From: a virus
Virus record (IMG/VR): IMGVR_UViG_3300009146_000026
Coordinates: 1 to 36,798 of that record
Strand: one strand, 5' to 3'
DNA length: 36,798 nt
This document shows, piece after piece, positions 1-8,178 of the stretch (position 1 is its first letter; every line of letters begins with the position of its first letter). The position numbers and the translations under genes are program-made. The notes beneath the pieces are model-generated. The model saw only the letters and a program-made list of their open reading frames with translations. It did not search any database and was not told the DNA's origin.

Positions 1-169
1 CCACGTCATAGATCACATCCGCATCAGGCGGCATGGTTCCCTCCTCGTATTCGTAGCCATCTCCCTGCACGCTCTTGAAGAAGGCGATGAGCCCGTGCTG
101 GTTGGCAGGGCGGTCTACCACCGAGACCTCGTCGATCTCGATGTCAGTCAACTTCCGCACGCGACTCAT
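1..169 (-). CDS. Head morphogenesis protein with VDRPAN motif, partial (N-terminus only)
   Basis: Only the first 56 residues are in the window; the gene runs off the left edge. The protein starts MSRVRKLTDIEIDEV and continues SVVDRPANQHG. This I-x-E-V-S-x-V-D-R-P-A-N pattern is typical of phage proteins encoded next to prohead proteases and capsid genes (protease, scaffold or capsid-assembly proteins). The ATG has a GAGG Shine-Dalgarno 6 nt upstream and lies 27 nt after the preceding gene of the same leftward unit. Its position downstream of an S78-like protease suggests a scaffold or capsid-assembly protein, with the major capsid gene probably next. The exact role cannot be settled from the fragment. 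Confidence 0.75.
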   Translation of the reverse strand, partial: MSRVRKLTDIEIDEVSVVDRPANQHGLIAFFKSVQGDGYEYEEGTMPPDADVIYDV

Positions 170-196
170 GTTGTCCTCATCATCACGGACGCGATA

Positions 197-652
197 TCAC
201 CGCGCATCGACGGCGAGCCCATTTTCTGCGCGCCTGCGCTTGTAGGCGTAAGCCCCACCACCCGCTGCGGTGCCTGCGAGGATCGCCGGAAGCGCGAATC
301 GACCACGGCCACGACCTGCGACGGACGCCGCAGCGCCACCGGGGGCCGAGGGAGGCCTGGGCACTGCCACCCCGCTTGAGGAGCGCAGAGCCACCGTGCC
401 TGGACCACCAGCCCCGACTGCTCCTCCGCCACCAGGACGATGACCGAAGTTGCCACCGGCATGGGGGACCAGGGAGCCGCCGCTCGGAGCGGTGAACGGG
501 CTGCGGACGTTGGTGCTGGCCGCGCCTCCTCCGAATGGGCTGCGGTTCTGGATCTTCGCCTGCACGTTGTGGTGCTTGCGCTGAGCCTGCTTGCGCTTGC
601 GCTGCTCAGCAGACGCCTTCGAGATCGGCACCAGGTACCCGATCAGTTCCAT
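197..652 (-). CDS. Hypothetical basic Gly/Ala-rich head-module protein
   Basis: This 151-residue protein is not recognised by family. The N-terminal third is very basic (AEQRKRKQAQRKHH near residues 15-28). The middle is a low-complexity Gly/Ser/Pro region. The C-terminus has a short hydrophobic small-residue segment (PAILAGTAAGGGAYAY) flanked by GRGRGR before it and KRRR after it. That basic/Gly-Ala/basic pattern recurs in neighbouring proteins. The gene overlaps the upstream gene by 10 nt, so the two are probably translationally coupled. A virion-internal or membrane-associated role is inference from context only. Confidence 0.7.
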   Translation of the reverse strand: MELIGYLVPISKASAEQRKRKQAQRKHHNVQAKIQNRSPFGGGAASTNVRSPFTAPSGGSLVPHAGGNFGHRPGGGGAVGAGGPGTVALRSSSGVAVPRPPSAPGGAAASVAGRGRGRFALPAILAGTAAGGGAYAYKRRRAENGLAVDAR

Positions 653-1392
653 GGGTTGTTCCTCTCTGAGATACCGCGCCGATAGGCGTTCGCTCCGTAG
701 ACCCCGCTGCCGACGGCACCGAGCGTGAGTAGTGCTGCGGCCTTGCCGCGACGGGGCTTGATGGCGATTCCCCGGACCTTCTCCCCGGAGGGCAACTGGA
801 CGTTGCGGGTGTACTTCGACGCCGCCGCACTGCCCAGGACGAGGGCACCTCCCGCTCCAGCACCTGCCGAGAGTCCGAGACGGCGCTGCCGGTCGGCCTC
901 CGGGTCGTAGCGGCGGTAGGCCTTCTCGATGGAGCCGTAGCCCGTGGTGCGATCGTCGTCAGAGATGTAGATGTCGGTGATCGACTCCATGCTGAAATCC
1001 TTCTTCACCTTCGTAGGGGCCACGGGCTGCTTGGCGCTGCGTGCCAGCACCCGGTTGGCCACGACATCACCTCCGACGTTCCCCGCCTGCAGGGCCAGCG
1101 CCCCGCCTGCGAGCAGGGCTGCCTTCTTCGGAGTGAAGTTCCTGGTGAGTCGTGCGATGGGCTGCGGAATCCTGTCGCCTTGACGAGCGATCCAGTTGGC
1201 AGTCTTGCCAGCGCCTTCGGCTCCGAACCTGGGATCGCGCAAGGCTGCCGCTGTGGCTGCGCCACCTGCGGTCAGGCCCAGCACGTTGGAGCCCAGGCCG
1301 ACCCGAGCCTGGGTGCGCTGCTTCTTCTGCTCCGCCTTCTGCTCCGGGGTGAGCCGGGGACCGCGCTTGGCGATCTCGGACAGTGCTGTCAT
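643..1392 (-). CDS. Hypothetical protein with several Gly/Ala-rich hydrophobic segments
   Basis: This 249-residue protein is of unknown family. It starts MTALSEIAKRG, which resembles the start MTALADIGKAA of the 784-residue protein encoded at 4252-6606. It contains at least four short stretches rich in Gly/Ala with GxxxG-type spacing (for example LSAGAGAGGALVLGSAAA), each preceded by Arg/Lys clusters such as DRQRR and PRRGK. A central acidic strip (YISDDDRTTGYGSIEKAY) follows a VKKDF motif that is also found in the 183-residue neighbour encoded at 2699-3250. Its start codon shares a base with the stop of the upstream gene. It is likely co-expressed with the head genes; function is unknown. 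Confidence 0.75.
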   Translation of the reverse strand: MTALSEIAKRGPRLTPEQKAEQKKQRTQARVGLGSNVLGLTAGGAATAAALRDPRFGAEGAGKTANWIARQGDRIPQPIARLTRNFTPKKAALLAGGALALQAGNVGGDVVANRVLARSAKQPVAPTKVKKDFSMESITDIYISDDDRTTGYGSIEKAYRRYDPEADRQRRLGLSAGAGAGGALVLGSAAASKYTRNVQLPSGEKVRGIAIKPRRGKAAALLTLGAVGSGVYGANAYRRGISERNNPWN

Positions 1393-2699
1393 CAGAACAC
1401 CGACCCCCTTCCCACGGGGCTGTAGATCATGGCCCGGGAACCGGCGTAGTTCATCTCGTTGTGCGCCCGGCGTGAGAGCCGTCGTCCTCTGATCCGCTCA
1501 CCAGATGCTCTGGCCGCCGACTCCGCCATCACCCGGGAGGAGGCGAACAGGTCCAACGCGCTCATCGGGTTGCGCCGGGTGCGGATCGAGCCATAGCCGA
1601 CATCCTCGCGGATGTTCTCCGGCAGGTAGTCGTAGTCCTTGAGGTTGGTGCCCCGATTGGCCTTGCCGACACCGACCCACTCCGCCTTCATCACCGGGCC
1701 ACGTGCCAACTGCTCACGCTTGCTCCTGTCGCGGATGCGCTTGCCGCCGACAGCGGCTGTGGCCAGTCCAACTGGCGCGACACCTCGGCGAAGCCCCATT
1801 CCGAACGCGCCGTACACGTTGGCGAAGTACTTGGACTGACCGGCTGTGCCTCGCAGGTGGCCGAGATGTTCGATCTGCTTCTTGCTCGTTCCACGCAGAA
1901 CCTTCGGGGTGATCTCCACGTTGGACATGGTCGGCTTCACAACAGGAACCCCGTACCTCCGGCCAACTGTGTGGGCACCGGCCTCCGGAACAATCCTGCC
2001 CGCCTCGTTCAACGCTGCTCGCGACTGCGCAGACCACTTGTGCGCTTGGGACCGCAGCAGCCTGCCACCTCCGTAGGAGCCAGCGGCTAGTGTCCCTCCA
2101 GCACCCACCAGTGCCGTATCGAGGCGCTCCGGGTCGCGCTGAGCCTTCTCAACTGGCTTCTTCCTACCGGACATGCCATAGGCCAGAGCGCCCACTCCAC
2201 TCGCCAGGACCACGTTGGACGCGATCTTCCCCCGCCTCAGATGACCGATGATCTTCCTCTCGGACTCTGCCTTCCCTCCATACAGTCCGCGCAGGAATCG
2301 ACTGCTGCTTGAGTTGCCGGTCTGCGCGGCATGCTTGGGTTCCAGAACCACATCGTGGAGGATCTTGTGGCCGGTGTGCCGCAGACCGAAGGCCCCCGCC
2401 TGCCTCGCCCGCACCAGTTCCACGGGCTTCCTGTGATGAGGGGCGCTCAGGACATCAGCGGTCAAGCGCGTTGCCCTGGTTCCGGGGATACCACCGCCGA
2501 GCAGGCCAGCGCCAACCCCAACTGCACCAGCGCCAGTTGCAGCAGCCTTCTGCCGGTCCTCACGGCTCATCCGCTTGCCGACCTCGCTCAACTTGCGCTT
2601 CTTGCTCTTGCCCTCCCTGATCTCCTCGTCCCACTCCGATGCGATGCCCGGATGACGGGCATGCATGAAGCGTCGCTGCTTGTCACTGGCGTAGGGCAT
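1392..2699 (-). CDS. Hypothetical head-module protein, SDKQRRFMHA N-terminus
   Basis: This 435-residue protein begins MPYASDKQRRFMHARHPG followed by EWDEE. Short N-terminal sequences of this type (SxxQRRxxxAxxPxIAxxW) are widespread in small phage and plasmid proteins, but no function is assigned to them. The remainder is basic, with several Gly/Ala hydrophobic stretches (AAATGAGAVGVGAGLLGGG, LASGVGALAYGMSG, LVGAGGTLAAGSYGGG), each next to Arg/Lys clusters. A DVGYGSI motif in the C-terminal third matches GYGSI in the next gene. Start and stop codons overlap those of both neighbours, showing one operon. Structural or ejected-protein status is inferred. Confidence 0.75.
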   Translation of the reverse strand: MPYASDKQRRFMHARHPGIASEWDEEIREGKSKKRKLSEVGKRMSREDRQKAAATGAGAVGVGAGLLGGGIPGTRATRLTADVLSAPHHRKPVELVRARQAGAFGLRHTGHKILHDVVLEPKHAAQTGNSSSSRFLRGLYGGKAESERKIIGHLRRGKIASNVVLASGVGALAYGMSGRKKPVEKAQRDPERLDTALVGAGGTLAAGSYGGGRLLRSQAHKWSAQSRAALNEAGRIVPEAGAHTVGRRYGVPVVKPTMSNVEITPKVLRGTSKKQIEHLGHLRGTAGQSKYFANVYGAFGMGLRRGVAPVGLATAAVGGKRIRDRSKREQLARGPVMKAEWVGVGKANRGTNLKDYDYLPENIREDVGYGSIRTRRNPMSALDLFASSRVMAESAARASGERIRGRRLSRRAHNEMNYAGSRAMIYSPVGRGSVF

Positions 2700-3250
2700 C
2701 AGACACCCATGCTCCGGTACATCTTGGAGACGACGAAGTCCTTCTTGACCTTGTCCTTGTTCATGCCCCGCTGGTTCATCGCGGCTGCGGTGAGGCCGAC
2801 GCCGCCGTACATGGTCCCGGCGAGTATCCCAGCACGTCGCAGCCCGGCCTTGTTGCCAAGGAGCAGCGAACGTCCACTGGCGCGGAGGCCTTCCCTCCCA
2901 TGGTGTAGCGACGCGGCCCTGGCACGAGCCGACTGCTCATTGGACATGCCAATGCCGGTTCGGTACACGTTGCGGATCGAAGGGGACATCGACGGATTGG
3001 ACATGCGAGCCCGACCGATGTCCGCTCGGTTCTCCCATGTCTGACCAACCTTGGCGTACTGCCGGGAGAGGCGAGAGTTGAACCTCTGCTCATGCTCGGC
3101 GGCGCGCAACTGCTTGGGAACCCCGCGATAGGTGTATGCGGTGCCACCGGCCAGTGCTCCACCACCAGCGCCTATCGCCAGGCCAGCATTGCGGTCGCGA
3201 CGACGCTCGTCGTTGGCGGTGGCGGCCTTGTACACCGGGATCAGGATCAT
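2699..3250 (-). CDS. Hypothetical protein with two Gly/Ala-zipper segments
   Basis: This 183-residue unknown protein begins MILIPVYKAATAND. It has two clear small-residue hydrophobic segments: GLAIGAGGGALAGGTAYTY near residue 25, preceded by ERRRDRN, and AGILAGTMYGGVGLTAAAM near residue 142, preceded by LRR. Both could form short transmembrane or membrane-inserting helices with Gly-zipper spacing. The C-terminus KVKKDFVVSKMYRSMGV shares VKKDF with the 249-residue neighbour. It shares one base with the stop of the protease gene and one with the start of the next gene. Confidence 0.72.
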   Translation of the reverse strand: MILIPVYKAATANDERRRDRNAGLAIGAGGGALAGGTAYTYRGVPKQLRAAEHEQRFNSRLSRQYAKVGQTWENRADIGRARMSNPSMSPSIRNVYRTGIGMSNEQSARARAASLHHGREGLRASGRSLLLGNKAGLRRAGILAGTMYGGVGLTAAAMNQRGMNKDKVKKDFVVSKMYRSMGV

Positions 3251-4224
3251 CAGAACCCCTCTCGCCGGGACACCTCACGTGCCCTACGCCCGGTGCCCAG
3301 GTTCTTGCCGCCGAGAGCACCCTTGCTCTTCTGGGTCGCATACAACTGCCCTGAACGGTTCGCGGCGATCCGTGCCCTGGCTCCGCTTGAGATGCCTGGG
3401 ATGGCTGCCGGATGGACTCCTGTCGCCTCTAGGGCACGAAGTGATGACACCAGACGCTTCTCGACATCCTCCACGTCGTGGCGCTTGCCTCTGCCATGGA
3501 TGCTGAAGCCGGTGCGAACACCCTTCTTGATGTCCTGCCAGGCGTCCTCGTCATGGACCTTGTAGCCGACCCACCAGCCGATGGGAGTGTCCGCTGGCAG
3601 GCCCATCTTCTCGATCTTCTCCGGGGTCACCACGAAGGACTCGATCAGGGATGAGGCGTGCAGTGGCTGGTCCTGGTCGTCACGCTTGTGCTGGTTGCCA
3701 CCCCTGCGGTTCTCCAGCACGTACTTGTAGGCCGCCTTCTCGATCTCGTCCGGGGTGATCCAGTCACCCTGCCGGTCCACGATGGGCTTGCCGTTGATCT
3801 CCACCACAGAGGCCCATCCGAACGCCTGATGCTTGTCATCGTCGGTCTTGGAGAAGGTGCCCTCCCACACCACGTCCATCTCGTCGGACTTCAGCACATG
3901 CATCCCGTCGCTGTCATAGCGGCGCAACTGGGCTGGCTTGTCCGGCTTGGCCAGAACAACCGCACCGGCGGTGGCTGCCGTGCCTGCTGCGGCCTTCCCA
4001 CGGTTGCGCCGGATCACCCGCATCAGCCGCCCACCGCCTGACCTCACCGCCGAGGCGTCCGGCATCGCCTTGGCCACTGGGGCGATCTTCGCCAGCCCGT
4101 CCTGGGAGTACATGAAGTCCCACACGTCCGCTGGCTCGACCAAGTCCCCGAACAACGTCTTGCACAGTTGCTCGAACCCCGGATCGACCTCCAGCAGGGC
4201 ATCCACCATCTGCTTCGAGTCCAC
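3250..4224 (-). CDS. Prohead protease, XkdF-like (S78-type serine protease domain)
   Basis: This 324-residue protein would cleave scaffold and capsid precursors during head maturation. The protease-like region spans about residues 115-270. It has FGWASVVEINGKPIVDRQG, then PLHASSLIESFVV with the candidate catalytic His, then GWWVGYKVHDEDAWQDIK, then TGFSIHGRG with the candidate catalytic Ser. This order matches the XkdF-type putative protease family (Peptidase_S78_2). The first 110 residues are an extra domain ending in a basic segment plus Ala/Gly run (RRNRGKAAAGTAATAGAVV) like those in neighbouring proteins. The start is GTG with AGGAGG 5 nt upstream. Lying between portal and capsid-type genes fits the assignment. 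Confidence 0.85.
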   Translation of the reverse strand: MDSKQMVDALLEVDPGFEQLCKTLFGDLVEPADVWDFMYSQDGLAKIAPVAKAMPDASAVRSGGGRLMRVIRRNRGKAAAGTAATAGAVVLAKPDKPAQLRRYDSDGMHVLKSDEMDVVWEGTFSKTDDDKHQAFGWASVVEINGKPIVDRQGDWITPDEIEKAAYKYVLENRRGGNQHKRDDQDQPLHASSLIESFVVTPEKIEKMGLPADTPIGWWVGYKVHDEDAWQDIKKGVRTGFSIHGRGKRHDVEDVEKRLVSSLRALEATGVHPAAIPGISSGARARIAANRSGQLYATQKSKGALGGKNLGTGRRAREVSRREGF

Positions 4225-4251
4225 TACGACCTCCTGTGCTCATGATGATGG

Positions 4252-6606
4252 CTACGAGGAACGCTTTCGCGTTCGATGGCTCGGATCGTTCTGTGCCAGC
4301 CACTGCTCCGCAAGGTCCCCGCTTGGTCCTTCCTGACGCCGCTGGGTGTTCTTGGCCCCGTAGGCCACGTCCAGCACGTCCTCGTTGCCGAAGTCCTCAA
4401 GACCAACGTCCTGCCCGGGACGCGCCACCGTCTCTGGTCCTGAGACGAACTCCTCACGGGCACGGTTCTGCGCCTTCCACCGATCCTGCATCCGCTTGTT
4501 GGCAGCCAGATGGGCCTCACGGACCCGGGGATCGGAGTTGGACGCCACCTCGTCGCGTATCCGCTGCCGCCGGGCCTCCATGAACTCGATCCGCTCCGCA
4601 GCCAGGGGGAAGCCCATCCGCCGGGCCAGTTCGGCCTGAGCGGCTGACTCCTGCTCCGGGGTCGGGTTGTGGGGGAAGGCCTCCAACTCCTTGTCGGTGA
4701 AGAACTTCGCCGCAGCAGCGCCGATTGTGTTCCTCTCCCGCTGGAACGCCTCATGCTGGTCGATCCGGACCTGGTGGAAGTCGGCCCTGTTCTTGAGGTC
4801 CTGGTACTTGTCGGCGGTGATGATCTGGGAGCCAAGGCCGATCCGCTCCGCAGGGACGCTGATCCCGGGCAGGTTGTCGTTGAGCAGGTCGACGCCCTGT
4901 GACAGCGGGTACAGCCACTCCAACTCCTCCGCCGAAGCGGCGACCATCTGCGTCCCGGAGGGAGCGGCTGCCTGAGCCCGGGCCTGGGGCTGCAGGTCCA
5001 TCTGCCATCCGGTGGCCCCGGAGGCCTTCTGCAACTCGAACAGGTCCAGCGAAGCGGCCAGTTGCCGCTCCATATGCGCGATCTCCCGCTCGGAGAACTT
5101 CTCCTTCAGGCGATGCTCGATGTCCGGCTGGGGCGGCTTGATAACCTCGATGAACTTGCCGTGGGGGTCGTAGATCGGCTTGATGTGGAGCGTCTTGTCC
5201 CTGGTGCGCATGTCGGACAGGAACGCGTCGGACAGGAAGACGTGGTCCTCTTCGGACGCGGTGCCCGCCTTCACCCGGCCCAGAGCCTTCTGGGCGAAGT
5301 CGTAGTTGCGGTCCATCGTGTAGTGGACCGCTTTCGGGTTGCTGTTGGTCAGCAGGTCGAACTCGACGCCCTCGGGCAGATCGGGGATCAGGCGGGTGAT
5401 GGTCTTGTGGACCAGTTTCCGGTCCTGCTTCTTGAGGATCAGTTTCTTGATGCCGGGACGTGGACGGGAGGGGGCGGCTCCGGTCAGCGGTGCTGGAGCG
5501 GGAGCGCCTGCCGCCGCCATCGCCCTGCCGATCCTCCTGCGGCGACGCTTGCCACGGGCGATCCTCGGGTCGATGGGACGGCTGGGACCACCACCAGCCG
5601 CCCTGGTGAACCGTCCTGAGCGCAGATCGCGGGGGTGCTCCTCCGCCTCCCATTCCATGGCCTTGGACGCTGGCTTGGACTTGGGCGCTGGCGGGTTCGC
5701 CATGAACGTCTTGTAGTCATCCTTGGTGGAGGCGTGAATGTCGATGACCTTCAATGAGAAGGCGATCTGCTTCACAGGATCGTCCGGGTCAATCGCATGC
5801 CGATCCGCCCACGGATGTTCGATCAGTGATCCGTCGCTGGCGAAGTGCACCGTGTCCGCCAACTCAAAGGTCAGGTGACTGTACTGCCCCGCTTTGGCCA
5901 TATTCGGCTCGAAGATCTGCGGACCGCTGAGGGTCAGCCCACCTGTCGTCCAGTTCCCCTCATCGGCGTGGGTGAAGTCCGTGCGCAGAATCACCACATC
6001 GTCATCGGTGTCCCCGACCATCGAGCGGCGCATCTCATCCGCCACGATGCCGATCGAGTTCCTGTCGAAGGAGTTCAGTTGCGTCTTCCAGCGCAGGTTG
6101 GCCGCCCCGACCACCAGTGACCCGGTCTTGGCGAACTCCCGGGCCTGCTCCCCGGTGATCGGGATGTACTGGGTCTGACCGACCGGATGCCCAAGTTGCC
6201 CCTCCAGGTAGTCGATGTCGTCCAGTTCCACATCTGTGGCCTGCTGCTGTGCGGCAGGTCGGGGCGGTTGGACGCGGGAGAGGGGCTTCCTGGCGACGGT
6301 TCTGGCTGGCAGCAACTTCTGGCGCGTCACAGGCGGCAGCAGACGGAGGTCTGGCGGGGCCGCAGCAGCCTCCTGGGCTGCGACGAACGCCTGGGCCTGG
6401 GTTGCCCTCACTCCGCGCCGCAAACGGCGCAGACGGCGTGCTGTGCGCTCTGAGCGGGGGTCTCCAGGAGGACCGCCTGATCCTGATGTGAAGCGACCGC
6501 TCTCATCGCGGGGATGTTCCTGGTTGAAGTGGAACAGGTCAGAGCCACGCAGCGCATCTCCGTGCAGTGCGGCTGCGGCTTTGCCGATGTCAGCGAGCGC
6601 GGTCAT
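4252..6606 (-). CDS. Large head-module protein with duplicated HPRDxxGRF module
   Basis: This 784-residue protein is unknown overall. Two copies of one module are visible. Residues 30-60 read HPRDESGRFTSG, a Gly/Pro linker, then an Arg-rich helix (RRLRRLRRG). Residues 323-360 read HPRDLRSGRFTRAAGGG, a linker, then GKRRRRRIGRAM. Each module precedes a different globular region, at about 90-290 and 385-560, neither of which I recognise. The C-terminal 200 residues are charged and probably helical. The ATG at 6606 was chosen over one 42 nt upstream because it shortens the overlap with the upstream gene to 17 nt and gives a start (MTALADIGKAA) like that of the 249-residue neighbour. A virion role is likely but unproven. 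Confidence 0.75.
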   Translation of the reverse strand: MTALADIGKAAAALHGDALRGSDLFHFNQEHPRDESGRFTSGSGGPPGDPRSERTARRLRRLRRGVRATQAQAFVAAQEAAAAPPDLRLLPPVTRQKLLPARTVARKPLSRVQPPRPAAQQQATDVELDDIDYLEGQLGHPVGQTQYIPITGEQAREFAKTGSLVVGAANLRWKTQLNSFDRNSIGIVADEMRRSMVGDTDDDVVILRTDFTHADEGNWTTGGLTLSGPQIFEPNMAKAGQYSHLTFELADTVHFASDGSLIEHPWADRHAIDPDDPVKQIAFSLKVIDIHASTKDDYKTFMANPPAPKSKPASKAMEWEAEEHPRDLRSGRFTRAAGGGPSRPIDPRIARGKRRRRRIGRAMAAAGAPAPAPLTGAAPSRPRPGIKKLILKKQDRKLVHKTITRLIPDLPEGVEFDLLTNSNPKAVHYTMDRNYDFAQKALGRVKAGTASEEDHVFLSDAFLSDMRTRDKTLHIKPIYDPHGKFIEVIKPPQPDIEHRLKEKFSEREIAHMERQLAASLDLFELQKASGATGWQMDLQPQARAQAAAPSGTQMVAASAEELEWLYPLSQGVDLLNDNLPGISVPAERIGLGSQIITADKYQDLKNRADFHQVRIDQHEAFQRERNTIGAAAAKFFTDKELEAFPHNPTPEQESAAQAELARRMGFPLAAERIEFMEARRQRIRDEVASNSDPRVREAHLAANKRMQDRWKAQNRAREEFVSGPETVARPGQDVGLEDFGNEDVLDVAYGAKNTQRRQEGPSGDLAEQWLAQNDPSHRTRKRSS

Positions 6607-7141
6607 AGCCAGACACCCGGCCACCCATGCGTTCTCTGGATGCCACATCGCGCGCCCACAACATCAGCGCCCGATCAGCCAGATCCGCCTTGACCACCTC
6701 CGCCACGGTAGGGGCCTTCATGTGGAAGGCGTACTTGCCACTAGACGCAAGCGGCACGCCGTGCACCGCGATGGCCCGATCCACCGCAAGGGGCACCGGC
6801 AGGCCGGTGGCTGTCAGGGAGATGATCAGCCGAGTGGTGTCATCGACGGCTCTGTCGTGCGTGGAGTCGGCGAGGAGTTCGCCGTACTTGCCAGCAGCCG
6901 CGCCGAGTACCGGGCGCGTTGCGCGTCCAAGAGCCTTCGCGACGGGCGTGAGATCAACCTGTTCCGCAGTCGCTTGGACAAGACCCCCATCAACCAGAGA
7001 CTGTCGTCCAAGAGGGGCCAGCGCCCCCGTGACCAGACCGTGGTATCCGAGTACACAGGTAGCCACTCCTTGTTCCATGTCGGAGTCATCGACGAGGTCC
7101 AGCATCCGCAGTGACGCCTCTGGATCGGCCCACCACCTCAT
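6590..7141 (-). CDS. Hypothetical protein between AAA+ ATPase and 784-residue protein
   Basis: This 183-residue protein is not recognised. It begins MRWWADPEASLRMLDLVDD, is mildly hydrophobic in the middle and has no obvious membrane segment, zinc site or nucleotide-binding loop. Its ATG overlaps the TGA of the AAA+ ATPase gene in an ATGA arrangement, so the two are almost certainly translationally coupled and may act together, for example as an ATPase adaptor (inference). Its end overlaps the next gene by 17 nt. Confidence 0.7.
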   Translation of the reverse strand: MRWWADPEASLRMLDLVDDSDMEQGVATCVLGYHGLVTGALAPLGRQSLVDGGLVQATAEQVDLTPVAKALGRATRPVLGAAAGKYGELLADSTHDRAVDDTTRLIISLTATGLPVPLAVDRAIAVHGVPLASSGKYAFHMKAPTVAEVVKADLADRALMLWARDVASRERMGGRVSGYDRAR

Positions 7142-8178
7142 GGGTTCACCGGACGCAGCCGTCCCTCACCCTTGTGGCCCCGGACCCTTGATGAGGACTT
7201 CACCGCACGCATCGCCTGGTCCACATCCTCAGGATGGATCAGTTCCAGACGAGCCTGCGGATCATCGGCGATCCGGCGCGCCTGGGCGACACGCACCTCC
7301 TGCATCAGGTTGCGGACATCACGGGCGTTGCCATGACCCGGGGTGTTCGCGATCTGTCTGGTCGCCTCGGTGATCTTCGCTGCTGTGCCAGGCTTGCCGA
7401 CGTACTGGCCCTCCCGCAGCATCCCCCGACCGATCTTGTCCAGGTCGGACGCGCTGTAGGAGGGGAAGTTCAGGGTCTTGGGCAGACGGGACTTCAGCCC
7501 CGGGTTGGACTTCATCAGGTCGTTCATCTCATCCGGGTATCCGGCCATGATCACCACCGTGTCGTCGCGATGGTTCTCCATGTCCTGGATCAACTGGGAG
7601 ATGGCCTCCCGCCCGTACGGGTCCTTGTACCCGGGAGTGTCGTTGACCAGCGAGTACGCCTCGTCGATGAACAGCACCCCGCCCTTGGCCTCGGCGAACT
7701 TCCTGGCGGTCTTCGGCGAGGACTGACCGAGGAACTCGCCCACCAGATCAGATCGCTTGGCCTCCACGAACTTGTCGGTGGGGGTGATGCCCAGGCCGTG
7801 GTAGGCCTTGGCCAGTTCCCGGGCGATGGTCGTCTTCCCGGTGCCTGGTGGTCCTGCGAAGACCAGGTGGTTGGTGTCCTCGGTGACCGGAAGCCCTGCC
7901 TCCTTGCGACGCTGGTTGACCTTGGCGGTGGCCAGCAGATCGTCGAACTGACCGGCGACCGCCTTCATGCCGACCATCCCGTGCACCTTGGCCTGCACCT
8001 CTGCGACCACGTTCGGGTTGGGCCGCTTCACACCCTCGTCGGGACGTACGTCAGGCCCGCCAGCCTGCGGCGGCTGATCTCCCGTGCGAGGGGTGATGAG
8101 TCCTTGCTCACCCGCTCCAGTCTTGGTCGCGCCGGTCTCGAAGAGTCGGCCTTTTCCGCCTCCTCCTTCGGTGTCCAC
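7138..8178 (-). CDS. CbbX/CfxQ-type AAA+ ATPase, probably made as a -1 frameshift extension
   Basis: This is a 346-residue reading frame if started at GTG 8178. The AAA+ core covers about residues 57-300: Walker A GPPGTGKT (109-116), Walker B GVLFIDEA with D172/E173, then MAGYPDEM and the sensor/Arg-finger region NPGLKSRLP. The order and wording match the CbbX/CfxQ branch, which includes the C-terminal ATPase of EccA in type VII secretion; these enzymes remodel protein partners. The GTG has only a GGGG stretch as a possible Shine-Dalgarno, unlike the strong sites elsewhere here. The frame overlaps the end of the 1222-residue gene by 151 nt. A CCCAAAA slip site and hairpin sit just upstream, in the 45 nt between the last in-frame stop and this GTG, so fusion to the upstream protein is the preferred reading. 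An ATPase in a head gene cluster is unusual. Confidence 0.85.
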   Translation of the reverse strand: MDTEGGGGKGRLFETGATKTGAGEQGLITPRTGDQPPQAGGPDVRPDEGVKRPNPNVVAEVQAKVHGMVGMKAVAGQFDDLLATAKVNQRRKEAGLPVTEDTNHLVFAGPPGTGKTTIARELAKAYHGLGITPTDKFVEAKRSDLVGEFLGQSSPKTARKFAEAKGGVLFIDEAYSLVNDTPGYKDPYGREAISQLIQDMENHRDDTVVIMAGYPDEMNDLMKSNPGLKSRLPKTLNFPSYSASDLDKIGRGMLREGQYVGKPGTAAKITEATRQIANTPGHGNARDVRNLMQEVRVAQARRIADDPQARLELIHPEDVDQAMRAVKSSSRVRGHKGEGRLRPVNP

